Assembly: GCA_947630625.1 (NCBI GenBank)
Contig: CANRIL010000026.1
Span: forward strand, 1 to 36,858
Source: an uncultured Clostridia bacterium
GTDB taxonomy: Bacteria > Bacillota > Clostridia > Oscillospirales > CAG-272
Direction of reading: 5' to 3'
DNA length: 36,858 bases
The notes under the pieces are model-generated. The model saw nothing but the letters and a program-made list of their open reading frames with translations. It searched no databases and was not told the DNA's origin. Each line of letters opens with the position of its first letter. Position 1 is the first letter of the stretch. The position numbers and the translations under genes were made by a program. Positions 26,069 through 33,767 of this stretch are shown here, in pieces.

Positions 26069-27247
26069 TTATTTCATCATGTCGGAAAAATCGGATTTTT
26101 TGCCGTCGTAGACCGAAATCAGGCGCTCGGCAAGCCCTTCGACGTAGAGAAGCGAATTTTTCTCACGGATGAGCTCCGGCGAGAAGCTGCCGATAGAGAA
26201 GTCTTCGCCGAGCTTGTTTATGAGCCGCGTGTGCTCGGATGCGGCGCGTATGCCGCAGACCGGAGAGGGAAGCTCTCCGCGCGTGATCGCCGCGGCGACG
26301 TGCAGCTTGCGCTCCGGGAACGCAAACGGGTCGCCGTAGTCGCGCATGTCTCCCGCGTCCGTGACGCCGACGATGTGCCCGACGGCATAGCCGCCCGCGC
26401 CCTCAAGCGAGTCCGGCGGCGGATTTTGCGAGAACGTGACTCTGCCGCGCTCAAATTTATAATCGAATATCGGATTCACGGTCAGATCTATCGCGTGCGA
26501 CGCGACGAACAGCGCGCGCGCGCCGCCATCGAGCTCGCATTCGATGACGGACGTGTCGAAATTTTCAATATCATTGACGCGCGCGAGCGCTGCCTTAACG
26601 CCGGTGACGCGGCGGGCGCTGTCCCTTTCGCCGCCGGTGACATAGAGCATGTTATGAAGATAATGCGCGGCGGCATTGTTCGCAACGCTGTCGTAAATGA
26701 GCGAGCCGTCGGCGGCGCGTATTTTTCCCGCCCAGCCCGTGCCGCGCCCGAAATATTTGCGGTCGCGCGGCCATAAAACGAGCGTGCGCAGCTCGCGCGG
26801 CTCGCCGTAAACGCCCGCCATTATGTCGTCCTTCAGCCGCGTTATCGCCTCGCTGTGCGACCATTGATATCCGATCGAGACGCGCCTGCCCGAGCGCGCC
26901 TCCGCCTCCGCCAGCCTCTCGATATCGCGCGCGTCCCCGCAGAGCGGCTTTTCACATAGCACGTCAGACCCTGCCCCTAGCGCCGTGATTATATTTTCCG
27001 TGTGAAACTGTATCGGCGTCGCGATCACGGCAAGGTCCGCGCGGCGTTCGCGGTAAAAATCTTCGAGCGAGGCGAACGGCTGACCGCACCTCTCCGTAAG
27101 CTCGCCGAGCCTGCGGCACGACTCCGGAAACGGGTCGACGACGCCGGCGAGCCGGAAGAGCTTTTCGTTCTCCGGCTTAAGCACCTCGTTTACATATATC
27201 CCCCCGTAACCGCCTATTCCGACGAGAACAACAGAAACCTTTTCCAT
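26069..27247 (-). CDS. Gfo/Idh/MocA-family NAD(P)-dependent oxidoreductase
   Basis: This 392-residue cytosolic enzyme belongs to the family that oxidises or reduces sugars and inositols. The N-terminal Rossmann fold begins VSVVLVGIGGYGGIYVNEV with the GxGxxG-type nucleotide loop, and the family motif CEKPLCGD near residue 95 carries the catalytic lysine (EKP). The C-terminal part is the usual open-sheet domain, with HNMLYVTGG near residue 205. I start it at 27247, 22 codons inside the open frame, where the Rossmann strand begins and the promoter spacing fits. It is divergent from the HPr-fold gene. A decayed copy of its end lies downstream. The substrate is unknown; a GH43 gene nearby suggests plant-polysaccharide sugars. 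Confidence 0.9.
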   Translation of the reverse strand: MEKVSVVLVGIGGYGGIYVNEVLKPENEKLFRLAGVVDPFPESCRRLGELTERCGQPFASLEDFYRERRADLAVIATPIQFHTENIITALGAGSDVLCEKPLCGDARDIERLAEAEARSGRRVSIGYQWSHSEAITRLKDDIMAGVYGEPRELRTLVLWPRDRKYFGRGTGWAGKIRAADGSLIYDSVANNAAAHYLHNMLYVTGGERDSARRVTGVKAALARVNDIENFDTSVIECELDGGARALFVASHAIDLTVNPIFDYKFERGRVTFSQNPPPDSLEGAGGYAVGHIVGVTDAGDMRDYGDPFAFPERKLHVAAAITRGELPSPVCGIRAASEHTRLINKLGEDFSIGSFSPELIREKNSLLYVEGLAERLISVYDGKKSDFSDMMK

Positions 27248-27284
27248 CCTGCAAATTTCCCCGTGATTTTTTATGTTTTTATAT

Positions 27285-27313
27285 AGTATAATCTCATCCG
27301 TGTGAAAAATCAA
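27285..27313 (-). promoter_or_regulatory. Sigma-A promoter of the oxidoreductase gene
   Basis: On the minus strand TTGATT (27308-27313) and TATACT (27285-27290) are 17 bases apart, about 38 bases before the start at 27247, which supports that start. Confidence 0.75.
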
Positions 27314-27400
27314 GCCGTATACGATAATATTTTACGATGTATTTGTCTCTTTCGCACAAATGCGAGCCGTTTTACGGCTTAAATTTATTGAAAGTGCGGG

Positions 27401-27428
27401 TTGCAAAAAAAAATTAACATAGTATAAT
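27401..27428 (+). promoter_or_regulatory. Sigma-A promoter of the HPr-fold gene
   Basis: TTGCAA (27401-27406) and TATAAT (27423-27428) are 16 bases apart. The roughly 65-base leader contains an eight-base stem with one mismatch (GACAACGG near 27435 with CCGCTGTC near 27451), which may be structural. Confidence 0.75.
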
Positions 27429-27497
27429 AAAGGTGACAACGGTAAATGTGCCGCTGTCAAATACTACCCGGAAGGGATAGCGAAAGGGCGAAACATT

Positions 27498-27785
27498 ATG
27501 ATTAAAAGAGAAGTCCAGATGCACGATGTTGACATTGCCGAGTTTATCCACGCGCTTGACGGCTGCAACGGCGATGTTTATCTTGAAACACCTGAAGGCG
27601 ACTGCATCAATTTGAGATCGCGTCTCTCGCAGCTCCTCGGTCTGGCGGAGATAATCAACGGCGGTCTTATCGCGAATGCAACGCTCCGCTGCGAGAATCC
27701 GGAGGACGAGTCGAAGCTGTTCCGTTTCTCTCTGTTCCGCGAGATGCCCAAAAAGGAAGGCGAAGAGGGCGCGGACGAAAACTGA
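27498..27785 (+). CDS. Small HPr-fold protein lacking the phospho-histidine
   Basis: This 95-residue protein resembles the HPr phosphocarrier in order of strands and helices: a helix at IAEFIHALDGC (residues 13-23), a strand pair DVYLETPEG...INLRS, and the typical SxLSQLLGL helix (about 41-49) where HPr has KSIMGLMSL. HPr's active histidine and following Arg-Pro are absent; the matching place reads DVDIAEF. The C-terminus ends in an acidic tail. A conserved, catalytically silent relative of HPr fits; a different small alpha/beta fold is the alternative. AAAGGG precedes the ATG by nine bases. It forms its own transcription unit with promoter and terminator. Confidence 0.5.
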   Translation: MIKREVQMHDVDIAEFIHALDGCNGDVYLETPEGDCINLRSRLSQLLGLAEIINGGLIANATLRCENPEDESKLFRFSLFREMPKKEGEEGADEN

Positions 27786-27805
27786 TTTTGTCGCAACTGA
27801 AGCGG

Positions 27806-27831
27806 AAAAGCACGGCATGCCCGTGCTTTTT
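27806..27831 (+). terminator. Terminator of the HPr-fold gene
   Basis: AAAAGCACGG (27806-27815) pairs with CCGTGCTTTT (27821-27830) around CATGC, ending in five T. Confidence 0.88.
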
Positions 27832-27885
27832 GCGTTATATCGGAAAATTGGCGCGAACGCAAAAAAAGGCGCGTCTTTTCCGCGT

Positions 27886-27913
27886 TTTGCCTTGCGCGCG
27901 TGCGCGATATAAT
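27886..27913 (+). promoter_or_regulatory. Probable sigma-A promoter of the GH43 gene
   Basis: TATAAT (27908-27913) is clear; TTTGCC (27886-27891) at a spacing of 16 is a weak -35. The start codon is 48 bases downstream. Confidence 0.6.
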
Positions 27914-27961
27914 GTATAATTAATATGTAAAGCGACATTTTAAAACGAAAAGGACAAAGCG

Positions 27962-29518
27962 ATGGAACAAGAGAAGAACAATCCGATAATCTGGGCTGAT
28001 ATACCGGATGTCGACATAATCCGCGTCGGCGACACATATTACATGGTCAGCACGACGATGCACCTCTCGCCGGGCGGCGTCATATTCCGTTCGTATGACC
28101 TTGTCCACTGGGAGACGGCGACGTACATATACGACGTGCTTGAAAACACTCCCGGCGCGCGCCTCGAGGACGGGCGCGGGATCTACGGCGCCGGAATGTG
28201 GGCGGCGACGATCCGCTGGCACAACGGCAAATTTTATGTGATCTTCGTCGCAAACGACACACGGGCGGAAAATAAATCCTTCCTCTATACGGCGGATAAG
28301 ATCGAGGGTCCCTGGGAAAAGCGGAAGATCGAGGGATTTTATCACGACTGCTCGCTCTATTTTGAGAGCGATCGCCCGTTCATCGTCTCCGGCTGCGGAA
28401 ATGTCCGCCTCGTCGAGATGAAGCCCGATCTGTCCGCTCCCTTGCCGGGCGGGATAGACAAGATCATATTCAGGGACACCGAATATGTGGGGCTGCCGTG
28501 CGAGGGCTCGCACATGTATAAGATCAACGGCAAATATTACATATTCATGATACATTGGCTGAACTACGGCACAAAGCGCCGGTGCGAGGTCTGCCTCATG
28601 TCGGATAACATCGACGGTCCCTACCGCTTCGGCAACGTCGTGAACGACGATATGGGATATCACAACGCCGGCGTCGCGCAGGGCGGCATCGTCGACACGC
28701 CGGACGGCGACTGGTACGCGATGCTGTTCCAGGATCACGGCGCGGTCGGACGCATCCCGGTGCTCGTCCCCATGCGGTGGGATAAGGACGGCTGGCCGGT
28801 CTTCGGCGAGGACGGCAAGGTGCCGCATTACGTTGAACCGCGCCCGACGCGGCACGGATACGAATACGAGCCGATAGTCACGAGCGACGGGTTTGATTAC
28901 GCCCCCGGCGCGCCGCTCCATCACGCGTGGCAGTGGAACCACATTCCGGATAACTCGCTCTGGAGCTTGTCGGAGCGTCCGGGTTTCCTCCGGCTCAGAA
29001 CGGGGAAGCCCGTCCCGAACGTCACGCTCGCGAGAAATTCGCTCGGTCAGCGCACGGTGGGCCCCGTCTGCGAGGGCTCCGTTAAGCTTGACGCGTCAAA
29101 TCTTTCGGTCGGCGACTATGCCGGGATCTGCGCGATGCAGAGCAGCTACGGCTTCCTCGCCGTGACGCGCGAGGCGGACGGATTTTATATCGTCATGCTG
29201 ACGCGCAGCGAGCCCGAGCGCGACGAACACGGCCGCCAGCGTCCCGGAGACAGGCTGCCCGGGGTCGAACGCGGACGCGTCCGGCTCGCCGGCAGCGAGG
29301 CGGAGCTGATGATCCGCTGCAACTTCGCCGACAACGTTGATATGGCTGAATTTTTCTACAAGGAAAGCGGCGAATGGAAGAGCATCGGCGAGCCTCTTCA
29401 CATGCTCTATACGCTCGACCACTTCATGGGATACCGCTTCGAGCTTTGCTGCTTCGCCACAAAGCAGCCCGGCGGCTATGCCGACTTTGACACCTACACG
29501 GTCAACGTGATCGAATAA
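27962..29518 (+). CDS. Glycoside hydrolase family 43 (beta-xylosidase or arabinofuranosidase type)
   Basis: This 518-residue enzyme removes xylose or arabinose units from plant oligosaccharides. The N-terminal five-bladed propeller carries the three GH43 acids: the general base Asp16 in NPIIWADIPDVDII, the pKa-modulating Asp119 in FYHDCSLYF, and the general acid Glu181 in LPCEGSHMYK. From about residue 310 a beta-sandwich of the type found at the end of GH43 xylosidases follows (HAWQWNHIPDNSLWSLSERPG). There is no signal peptide, so it acts inside the cell on imported oligosaccharides. AAAGGAC lies just before the ATG. A strong terminator follows. Exact specificity cannot be read. Confidence 0.93.
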   Translation: MEQEKNNPIIWADIPDVDIIRVGDTYYMVSTTMHLSPGGVIFRSYDLVHWETATYIYDVLENTPGARLEDGRGIYGAGMWAATIRWHNGKFYVIFVANDTRAENKSFLYTADKIEGPWEKRKIEGFYHDCSLYFESDRPFIVSGCGNVRLVEMKPDLSAPLPGGIDKIIFRDTEYVGLPCEGSHMYKINGKYYIFMIHWLNYGTKRRCEVCLMSDNIDGPYRFGNVVNDDMGYHNAGVAQGGIVDTPDGDWYAMLFQDHGAVGRIPVLVPMRWDKDGWPVFGEDGKVPHYVEPRPTRHGYEYEPIVTSDGFDYAPGAPLHHAWQWNHIPDNSLWSLSERPGFLRLRTGKPVPNVTLARNSLGQRTVGPVCEGSVKLDASNLSVGDYAGICAMQSSYGFLAVTREADGFYIVMLTRSEPERDEHGRQRPGDRLPGVERGRVRLAGSEAELMIRCNFADNVDMAEFFYKESGEWKSIGEPLHMLYTLDHFMGYRFELCCFATKQPGGYADFDTYTVNVIE

Positions 29519-29533
29519 ATATTACCCCCCACC

Positions 29534-29564
29534 TCGGAGCCGGTTCCCCCGGCTCCGATTTTTT
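29534..29564 (+). terminator. Terminator of the GH43 gene
   Basis: TCGGAGCCGG (29534-29543) pairs with CCGGCTCCGA (29549-29558), followed by six T. Confidence 0.93.
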
Positions 29565-29568
29565 GGAC

Positions 29569-29711
29569 TGCGATAATCCCGCGCCGCGCCCCAAAACCGG
29601 CACCCCGCCGCCGCACCTTTGCGCCGTTGTCGCCTCGTCTTCGCGCCTTTGAATTGCAATTATCCCGCCTCCGCGCCCCAGAACCGGCATCCTCCGCCGC
29701 CGTTTTTTGCG
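29569..29711. repeat. C-rich direct repeat in the GH43/LTA-synthase gap
   Basis: Two copies of a unit of about 55 bases, starting at 29569 and 29655 and beginning TGCRATWATCCCGCC, differ at only a few places. The remainder up to the promoter at 29789 is also very C-rich. No gene is supported, although frames are open on both strands because stop codons are rare in such DNA. Confidence 0.7.
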
Positions 29712-29788
29712 ACGCAATCCTCGCGCCCCCGCGCCCTCGCCCCGCCACCCTGCCGCGCTTTTTCGCGTGCACGCATCCGCCCGGCGGC

Positions 29789-29817
29789 TTGACAGGGGGC
29801 GGCGGATGGAATATAAT
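29789..29817 (+). promoter_or_regulatory. Perfect consensus sigma-A promoter of the LTA-synthase-like gene
   Basis: TTGACA (29789-29794) and TATAAT (29812-29817) are both exact and 17 bases apart. The start of transcription would be near 29824, which fixes the gene start at 29861 rather than farther upstream. Confidence 0.9.
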
Positions 29818-29860
29818 ATGCGTGCGGTACATTGAGCTTTTAGACACTACTGGGTATGAT

Positions 29861-31735
29861 ATGACGCACCTTTATAAGTTCGTGAGGGAAAAGCTGCCGG
29901 ACGGGCACGCGTGGGATTTTATCGTTCGCCGCGCCTATCTCGTCATATTTGCGGGCACGCTCTTTTTCTCCGACATTTTCTTCCGGATCATATATAAAAA
30001 CGTCGGACATACGTCCGTCACGGCGCTGAAGCCGAATTTGTTCTCGCTTTTGTGGTGCGTGATTTTGGCGTCCGTCGCCTACATCCTGCCGGGGCTTGCC
30101 GGGCGGATCTATATCGTCGCCGTGACCGCGTTTTATAACATATTGATCCTGATCCACTGCGGCCTATACAGCTTCGGCGCGCGGTTCTTTTCGTTTTCGG
30201 ATATGATGTTCGCCGCGGACGGGGCGGAATTTTTCAGCGCCACTTATATTAAAATCAGGATCATTTCGATCATCGCCGTCGCATTGTCCGTCACCGTGTC
30301 CGTCGTCGCGGCGCTCATGAAGACGAAGGAACCGTACACGGCGCGCCGCGCCGTTTTATTCCTGCTCGCGTTCGCCTTGCCGTTTGTAGGCATACATCTG
30401 CTCGAGGCGGAATGGCTCGGCGCGTTCGTCTACGTGAGCTGGGACAGCTACGCGCAGGAGGGGGACCTCTACCAGAGCTTCACCGACACCCCGAACTGTA
30501 TGATGCTGACGGGGCTTTATCAATATACGGCGCGCGACATATGGCTCTCGTCCGGCATCGGCGATATTTTCACCGACAACGACGAAAAGGCGCAGGCGAT
30601 CGCCGATTATTATGATGCAAGGCAGACGCCGGAGGCGAACGCGATGACGGGGAAGCTGGCGGGGAAGAACCTCATCCTCGTTCAGCTTGAGGCGATCGAC
30701 ACGTGGATGCTGACCGAGGACGCGATGCCGAATCTCTACGCGCTTTACAAGGGAAGCGTCGTCTTCGGCGAGCATTACGCGCCGATGTACTTATCGGGCG
30801 GCACGTTCAACACGGAGATCATGGCAAATCTCGGACTTTTCCCGCCGTTTTACGGGGGCAAGACGGGGCTTTACGCCGGAAACGAATTCCCGCTTTCGCT
30901 GCCGCGATTGTTTGCCGGGAGCGGATATAGGGTCCGTTCGTTTCACAACAGCCGCGCGGAGGTCTACGCGCGCGGGCTCACGCATAAAAACTGGGGCTAC
31001 GAACGGTTTTACAGCGGCGTCGATATAAATATGCCCGACATTGATTTTGATTCGGGGCTTATATCCGGCTTTGACCTGATGACGGAGGGCGATAAATTCT
31101 TCTCGTTCATCGTGACTTATTCGGGACACGGCCCATATGTCGGTTCGTCCGTGTCGGCGAAATATTATGACAAATTCCGCGCCCGTTATCCTGACGCCGA
31201 AGAGATGTACGTTCACTCCCTCGCGCACGCATACGAGACTGATATTTTCATCGGCGAGCTCGTGGATTCGCTCGAACGCGCCGGGCTGCGCGACGATACG
31301 GTGCTCGCGTTTTATTCCGATCACTACAATTATTATTCGGAAGACACCGCCATCGTGATGAAGTATAAGGGCGTGTACGACAAAAACCTGATGAAGCGCG
31401 TGCTGTTCTTCGTAAATTCAAATGTTCTGTCTCCGATGACGGTCGGGAAAGTCACCTCGTCGATAGATATTTTGCCGACGCTCGTTGATCTGTTCGGTTT
31501 CGATGTCGACACGCGCTATTACGCCGGCGACTCCGCGTTTTCGGACGGCGGCGGCTACGTCATATTCGAAGACCGCTCGTGGTATGACGGTGAGCGTTAC
31601 TATATCGCCGGTTCGGGCGAGACGGACGATCTCGCCGCCGCCCGCTCTGCCGAAATTGATGACCGAATTTATTACAGCAACCAGATCCTGCTAACTGACT
31701 GGTTTTCAAGGCGGGAATATAAAGACAAAGGCTGA
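29861..31735 (+). CDS. LTA-synthase-like membrane sulfatase-fold enzyme
   Basis: This 624-residue protein belongs to the family of lipoteichoic acid synthase and related phosphoglycerol transferases. The frame is open farther upstream, but the promoter at 29789 and the C-rich repeat there make ATG 29861 the likely start; its ribosome binding site is weak. Five hydrophobic segments fill residues about 20-200. The outside sulfatase-fold domain starts near NLILVQLEAIDTWML, has the threonine nucleophile in LSGGTFNTEIMANLG (matching GKTSDAE of LtaS), the His of YSGHGPY and the metal pair DH in FYSDHYNYY. It could make glycerol-phosphate polymers or decorate other glycans. It is followed 18 bases later by a DUF2264 gene. 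Confidence 0.88.
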   Translation: MTHLYKFVREKLPDGHAWDFIVRRAYLVIFAGTLFFSDIFFRIIYKNVGHTSVTALKPNLFSLLWCVILASVAYILPGLAGRIYIVAVTAFYNILILIHCGLYSFGARFFSFSDMMFAADGAEFFSATYIKIRIISIIAVALSVTVSVVAALMKTKEPYTARRAVLFLLAFALPFVGIHLLEAEWLGAFVYVSWDSYAQEGDLYQSFTDTPNCMMLTGLYQYTARDIWLSSGIGDIFTDNDEKAQAIADYYDARQTPEANAMTGKLAGKNLILVQLEAIDTWMLTEDAMPNLYALYKGSVVFGEHYAPMYLSGGTFNTEIMANLGLFPPFYGGKTGLYAGNEFPLSLPRLFAGSGYRVRSFHNSRAEVYARGLTHKNWGYERFYSGVDINMPDIDFDSGLISGFDLMTEGDKFFSFIVTYSGHGPYVGSSVSAKYYDKFRARYPDAEEMYVHSLAHAYETDIFIGELVDSLERAGLRDDTVLAFYSDHYNYYSEDTAIVMKYKGVYDKNLMKRVLFFVNSNVLSPMTVGKVTSSIDILPTLVDLFGFDVDTRYYAGDSAFSDGGGYVIFEDRSWYDGERYYIAGSGETDDLAAARSAEIDDRIYYSNQILLTDWFSRREYKDKG

Positions 31736-31753
31736 CGGGGAGGACTATATTTT

Positions 31754-32911
31754 ATGACCGAAAGAAAAATGTGGGTCGACGCGATGATGAAGATCGCGAT
31801 GCCGGTGCTCGAAGCGCTTTCCGCAGGCGAGCTGCGGGAGAAAATGCCCGTTTACGCGCGTCCGGCATATTTCAAAAAATATGACGGCGGCTCCGACCGG
31901 GCGAATTATACGTATCTTGAGGCGCTCGGGCGGACTGTCTGCGGGATCGCGCCGTGGCTCTCGCACACGGTAGAGGACGCGGAAGAGGAGGCGGCGCGCG
32001 TGCGCTGCGCGGAGCTGACGCGGGAGGCGATCCGCTTTGCGGTCACGCCAGGCTCGCCCGATTATATGAATTTCACGTTCGGCGGGCAGCCGATCGTTGA
32101 CGCCGCGTTTCTCGCCGAGGGGATACTGCGCGCGCCTGACGAGCTTTATCACAAGCTCCCGCCCGAGGTGCGCCGCGAGCTTATATTGAGGATGAAGGAG
32201 ACACGGACGCGCAAGCCGTACGCGAGCAACTGGCTTTTGTTCTCGGCGATAATTGAAGCGTTCATCGCGTTTGCGGGCGAGCCGGACTGGGACCCGATGA
32301 GGATAGATTACGCGCTGCGCCAGCATATGCAGTGGTATCTCGGCGACGGTTTTTACGGCGACGGTCCCGAATTTCACCTCGATTATTACAACAGCTACGT
32401 GATAAATCCGATGCTCGTCGACGTTATAAACACGGTCGGCGACAAATATCCGGACTGGGAGAGCATGCGCGGCACAATAATCGAACGCGCGGGCAGATTC
32501 GCGTCCGCGCTCGAGTCGATGATCGCGCCTGACGGGACGTATCCGGTGCTCGGCCGCTCGTCATCTTATAGGTTCGGCGCGTTTCACGCGCTTGCCGCCG
32601 CCGCCCTCGGCGGTTATCTCCCGAAGGAGATTTCGCCGTCCGCCGTCAGGTGCGCGCTCGGCGCCGTCATCTCCCGCGTGATGGAGGCTGACAGGATGTT
32701 CGATCCCGACGGCTGGCTGACCGTCGGCGTTTACGGCTATCAGCCGGAGATCGGAGAGGGGTATATCTCGACGGGGAGCCTCTATCTCTGCCTGACCGCG
32801 TTTCTTCCGCTCGGTCTGCCCGCGTCCGACGCGTTTTGGACGGGACCGGACGAGCCTTGGACGCAGCGCCGTATATGGTCAGGCTCACTTTCCGCCGTCA
32901 CGCGCCACTAA
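31754..32911 (+). CDS. DUF2264 family protein
   Basis: This 385-residue protein matches DUF2264, an alpha/alpha-barrel-like family linked to breakdown of plant cell-wall and acidic polysaccharides. The family N-terminus is clear (WVDAMMKIAMPVLEALSAGE and later ALGRTVCGIAPWL), followed by conserved segments FNFTFGGQPIVD-like near residue 110, YASNWLLFSAIIEAF near 157 and WYLGDGFYGDGPEFHLDYYNS near 195. There is no signal peptide, so it is cytosolic. The protein is shorter than the long form with an extra C-terminal domain. It is cotranscribed with the LTA-synthase-like gene (18-base gap, GGGGAGG ribosome binding site). Enzyme activity of the family is not settled. Confidence 0.88.
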   Translation: MTERKMWVDAMMKIAMPVLEALSAGELREKMPVYARPAYFKKYDGGSDRANYTYLEALGRTVCGIAPWLSHTVEDAEEEAARVRCAELTREAIRFAVTPGSPDYMNFTFGGQPIVDAAFLAEGILRAPDELYHKLPPEVRRELILRMKETRTRKPYASNWLLFSAIIEAFIAFAGEPDWDPMRIDYALRQHMQWYLGDGFYGDGPEFHLDYYNSYVINPMLVDVINTVGDKYPDWESMRGTIIERAGRFASALESMIAPDGTYPVLGRSSSYRFGAFHALAAAALGGYLPKEISPSAVRCALGAVISRVMEADRMFDPDGWLTVGVYGYQPEIGEGYISTGSLYLCLTAFLPLGLPASDAFWTGPDEPWTQRRIWSGSLSAVTRH

Positions 32912-32954
32912 GGCGCGAAGCGCGCAAGCGCGCGCCAATTTGATCCCACCGACA

Positions 32955-32992
32955 AAAAGCGTGCTCCGCTGACCGCGTGAGCACGCTTTTTT
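32955..32992. terminator. Bidirectional terminator between DUF2264 and the kinase gene
   Basis: AAAAGCGTGCTC (32955-32966) pairs with GAGCACGCTTTT (32979-32990), with T-runs on both strands, placed between two convergent genes. A second GC-rich palindrome (GGCGCG...CGCGCC) lies at about 32913-32935. Confidence 0.9.
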
Positions 32993-33016
32993 GAGATGAT
33001 CATTTCGTTTTGCCGT

Positions 33017-33565
33017 TCAATTTTCGCCCGCCGCCTTTTTGAATTCGGCGATTATTTTTGCCGCGACAACATCAGATGTCAGGTGCGTCGTGTCTATGAC
33101 GAGATCGTAATTGTTCGGGTCCGTATAATCGACACCGTAGATCGACAAAAACCGCTCGCGTTCGAGCGCGCAGCGCTTCTCAAGCGCCGCCTTAGCCTCA
33201 TCGACCGTCGCATATTTCTCGACGCTGCCGCGCTCTGCCGCAAATACGCGGCGCGCCGCCTCGTCAAGCTCGATCGTCAAAAAGACGCGAAATGCGTTGT
33301 GCGCGAAATGCCACGCCATCCTTGAGTCGAAGATGATGTTGTCGCGTTCGAGTGAGACGGACGCAACGGTGTCGTCGATCACGTGGTCAAACGACGGGTC
33401 GCTCATCATGCGCTGATTCAGTTCAAGCGTCGTTATCCCCATGTCGGACGCCGCTTTTCGCTGGATCTCGCCCGTCGAATACGTCTCGAATCCGAGCCTT
33501 GACGAGATCAGATTCGCCACAGTCGTTTTTCCGCTTCCGAGCTTGCCCGTTATAGCGATGTGCAT
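33017..33565 (-). CDS. Cytidylate-kinase-like P-loop kinase
   Basis: This 182-residue protein is a P-loop kinase of the cytidylate-kinase-like (Cmk-2) family. Walker A is GKLGSGKTT at residues 7-15, STGEIQRKAA near 30 resembles the nucleotide-monophosphate-binding helix, DSRMAWHF near 80 holds the conserved Arg/Asp, and RERFLSIYGVDYTDPNNYDLVIDT near 130-160 carries the lid and the DxxNYDLVIDT signature of this family. True Cmk is longer, and the family's natural substrate is often unknown. It is alone between convergent DUF2264 and divergent UvrA-like genes. Confidence 0.85.
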   Translation of the reverse strand: MHIAITGKLGSGKTTVANLISSRLGFETYSTGEIQRKAASDMGITTLELNQRMMSDPSFDHVIDDTVASVSLERDNIIFDSRMAWHFAHNAFRVFLTIELDEAARRVFAAERGSVEKYATVDEAKAALEKRCALERERFLSIYGVDYTDPNNYDLVIDTTHLTSDVVAAKIIAEFKKAAGEN

Positions 33566-33603
33566 AAGAAAGATTCCCCGATATTGAAACTGTATTTCGT
33601 GTC

Positions 33604-33632
33604 ATTGTAGCACATGTCGGGAGAATTGTAAA
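33604..33632 (-). promoter_or_regulatory. Sigma-A promoter of the kinase gene
   Basis: On the minus strand TTTACA (33627-33632) and TACAAT (33604-33609) are 17 bases apart, about 38 bases before the start. Confidence 0.75.
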
Positions 33633-33706
33633 GTGCTTTTGACGCGCCGGACAAAAATTTGTAGAAAGAAATTGTTTTATGAGCCGGACGAATCTATAAA
33701 AGCGTG

Positions 33707-33735
33707 TTGCGCGCGGGGAAATTATGTTTTATAAT
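33707..33735 (+). promoter_or_regulatory. Sigma-A promoter of the UvrA2-like gene
   Basis: TTGCGC (33707-33712) and TATAAT (33730-33735) are 17 bases apart, 33 bases before the ATG. No LexA box of the GAAC-N4-GTTC kind was seen. Confidence 0.7.
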
Positions 33736-33767
33736 ATATCGGTAAATATTTTTTTCGGGGAGCATTT

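Noticed and set aside
27920-28942. Open frame of 340 codons on the minus strand opposite the GH43 gene
   Set aside because: The plus strand has a full GH43 catalytic domain; the antisense product has shadow-like composition.
29627-29860. Upstream extension of the LTA-synthase-like protein by 78 residues
   Set aside because: It lies over C-rich repeats and upstream of an exact consensus promoter, and its translation is low-complexity Arg/Ala/Pro.
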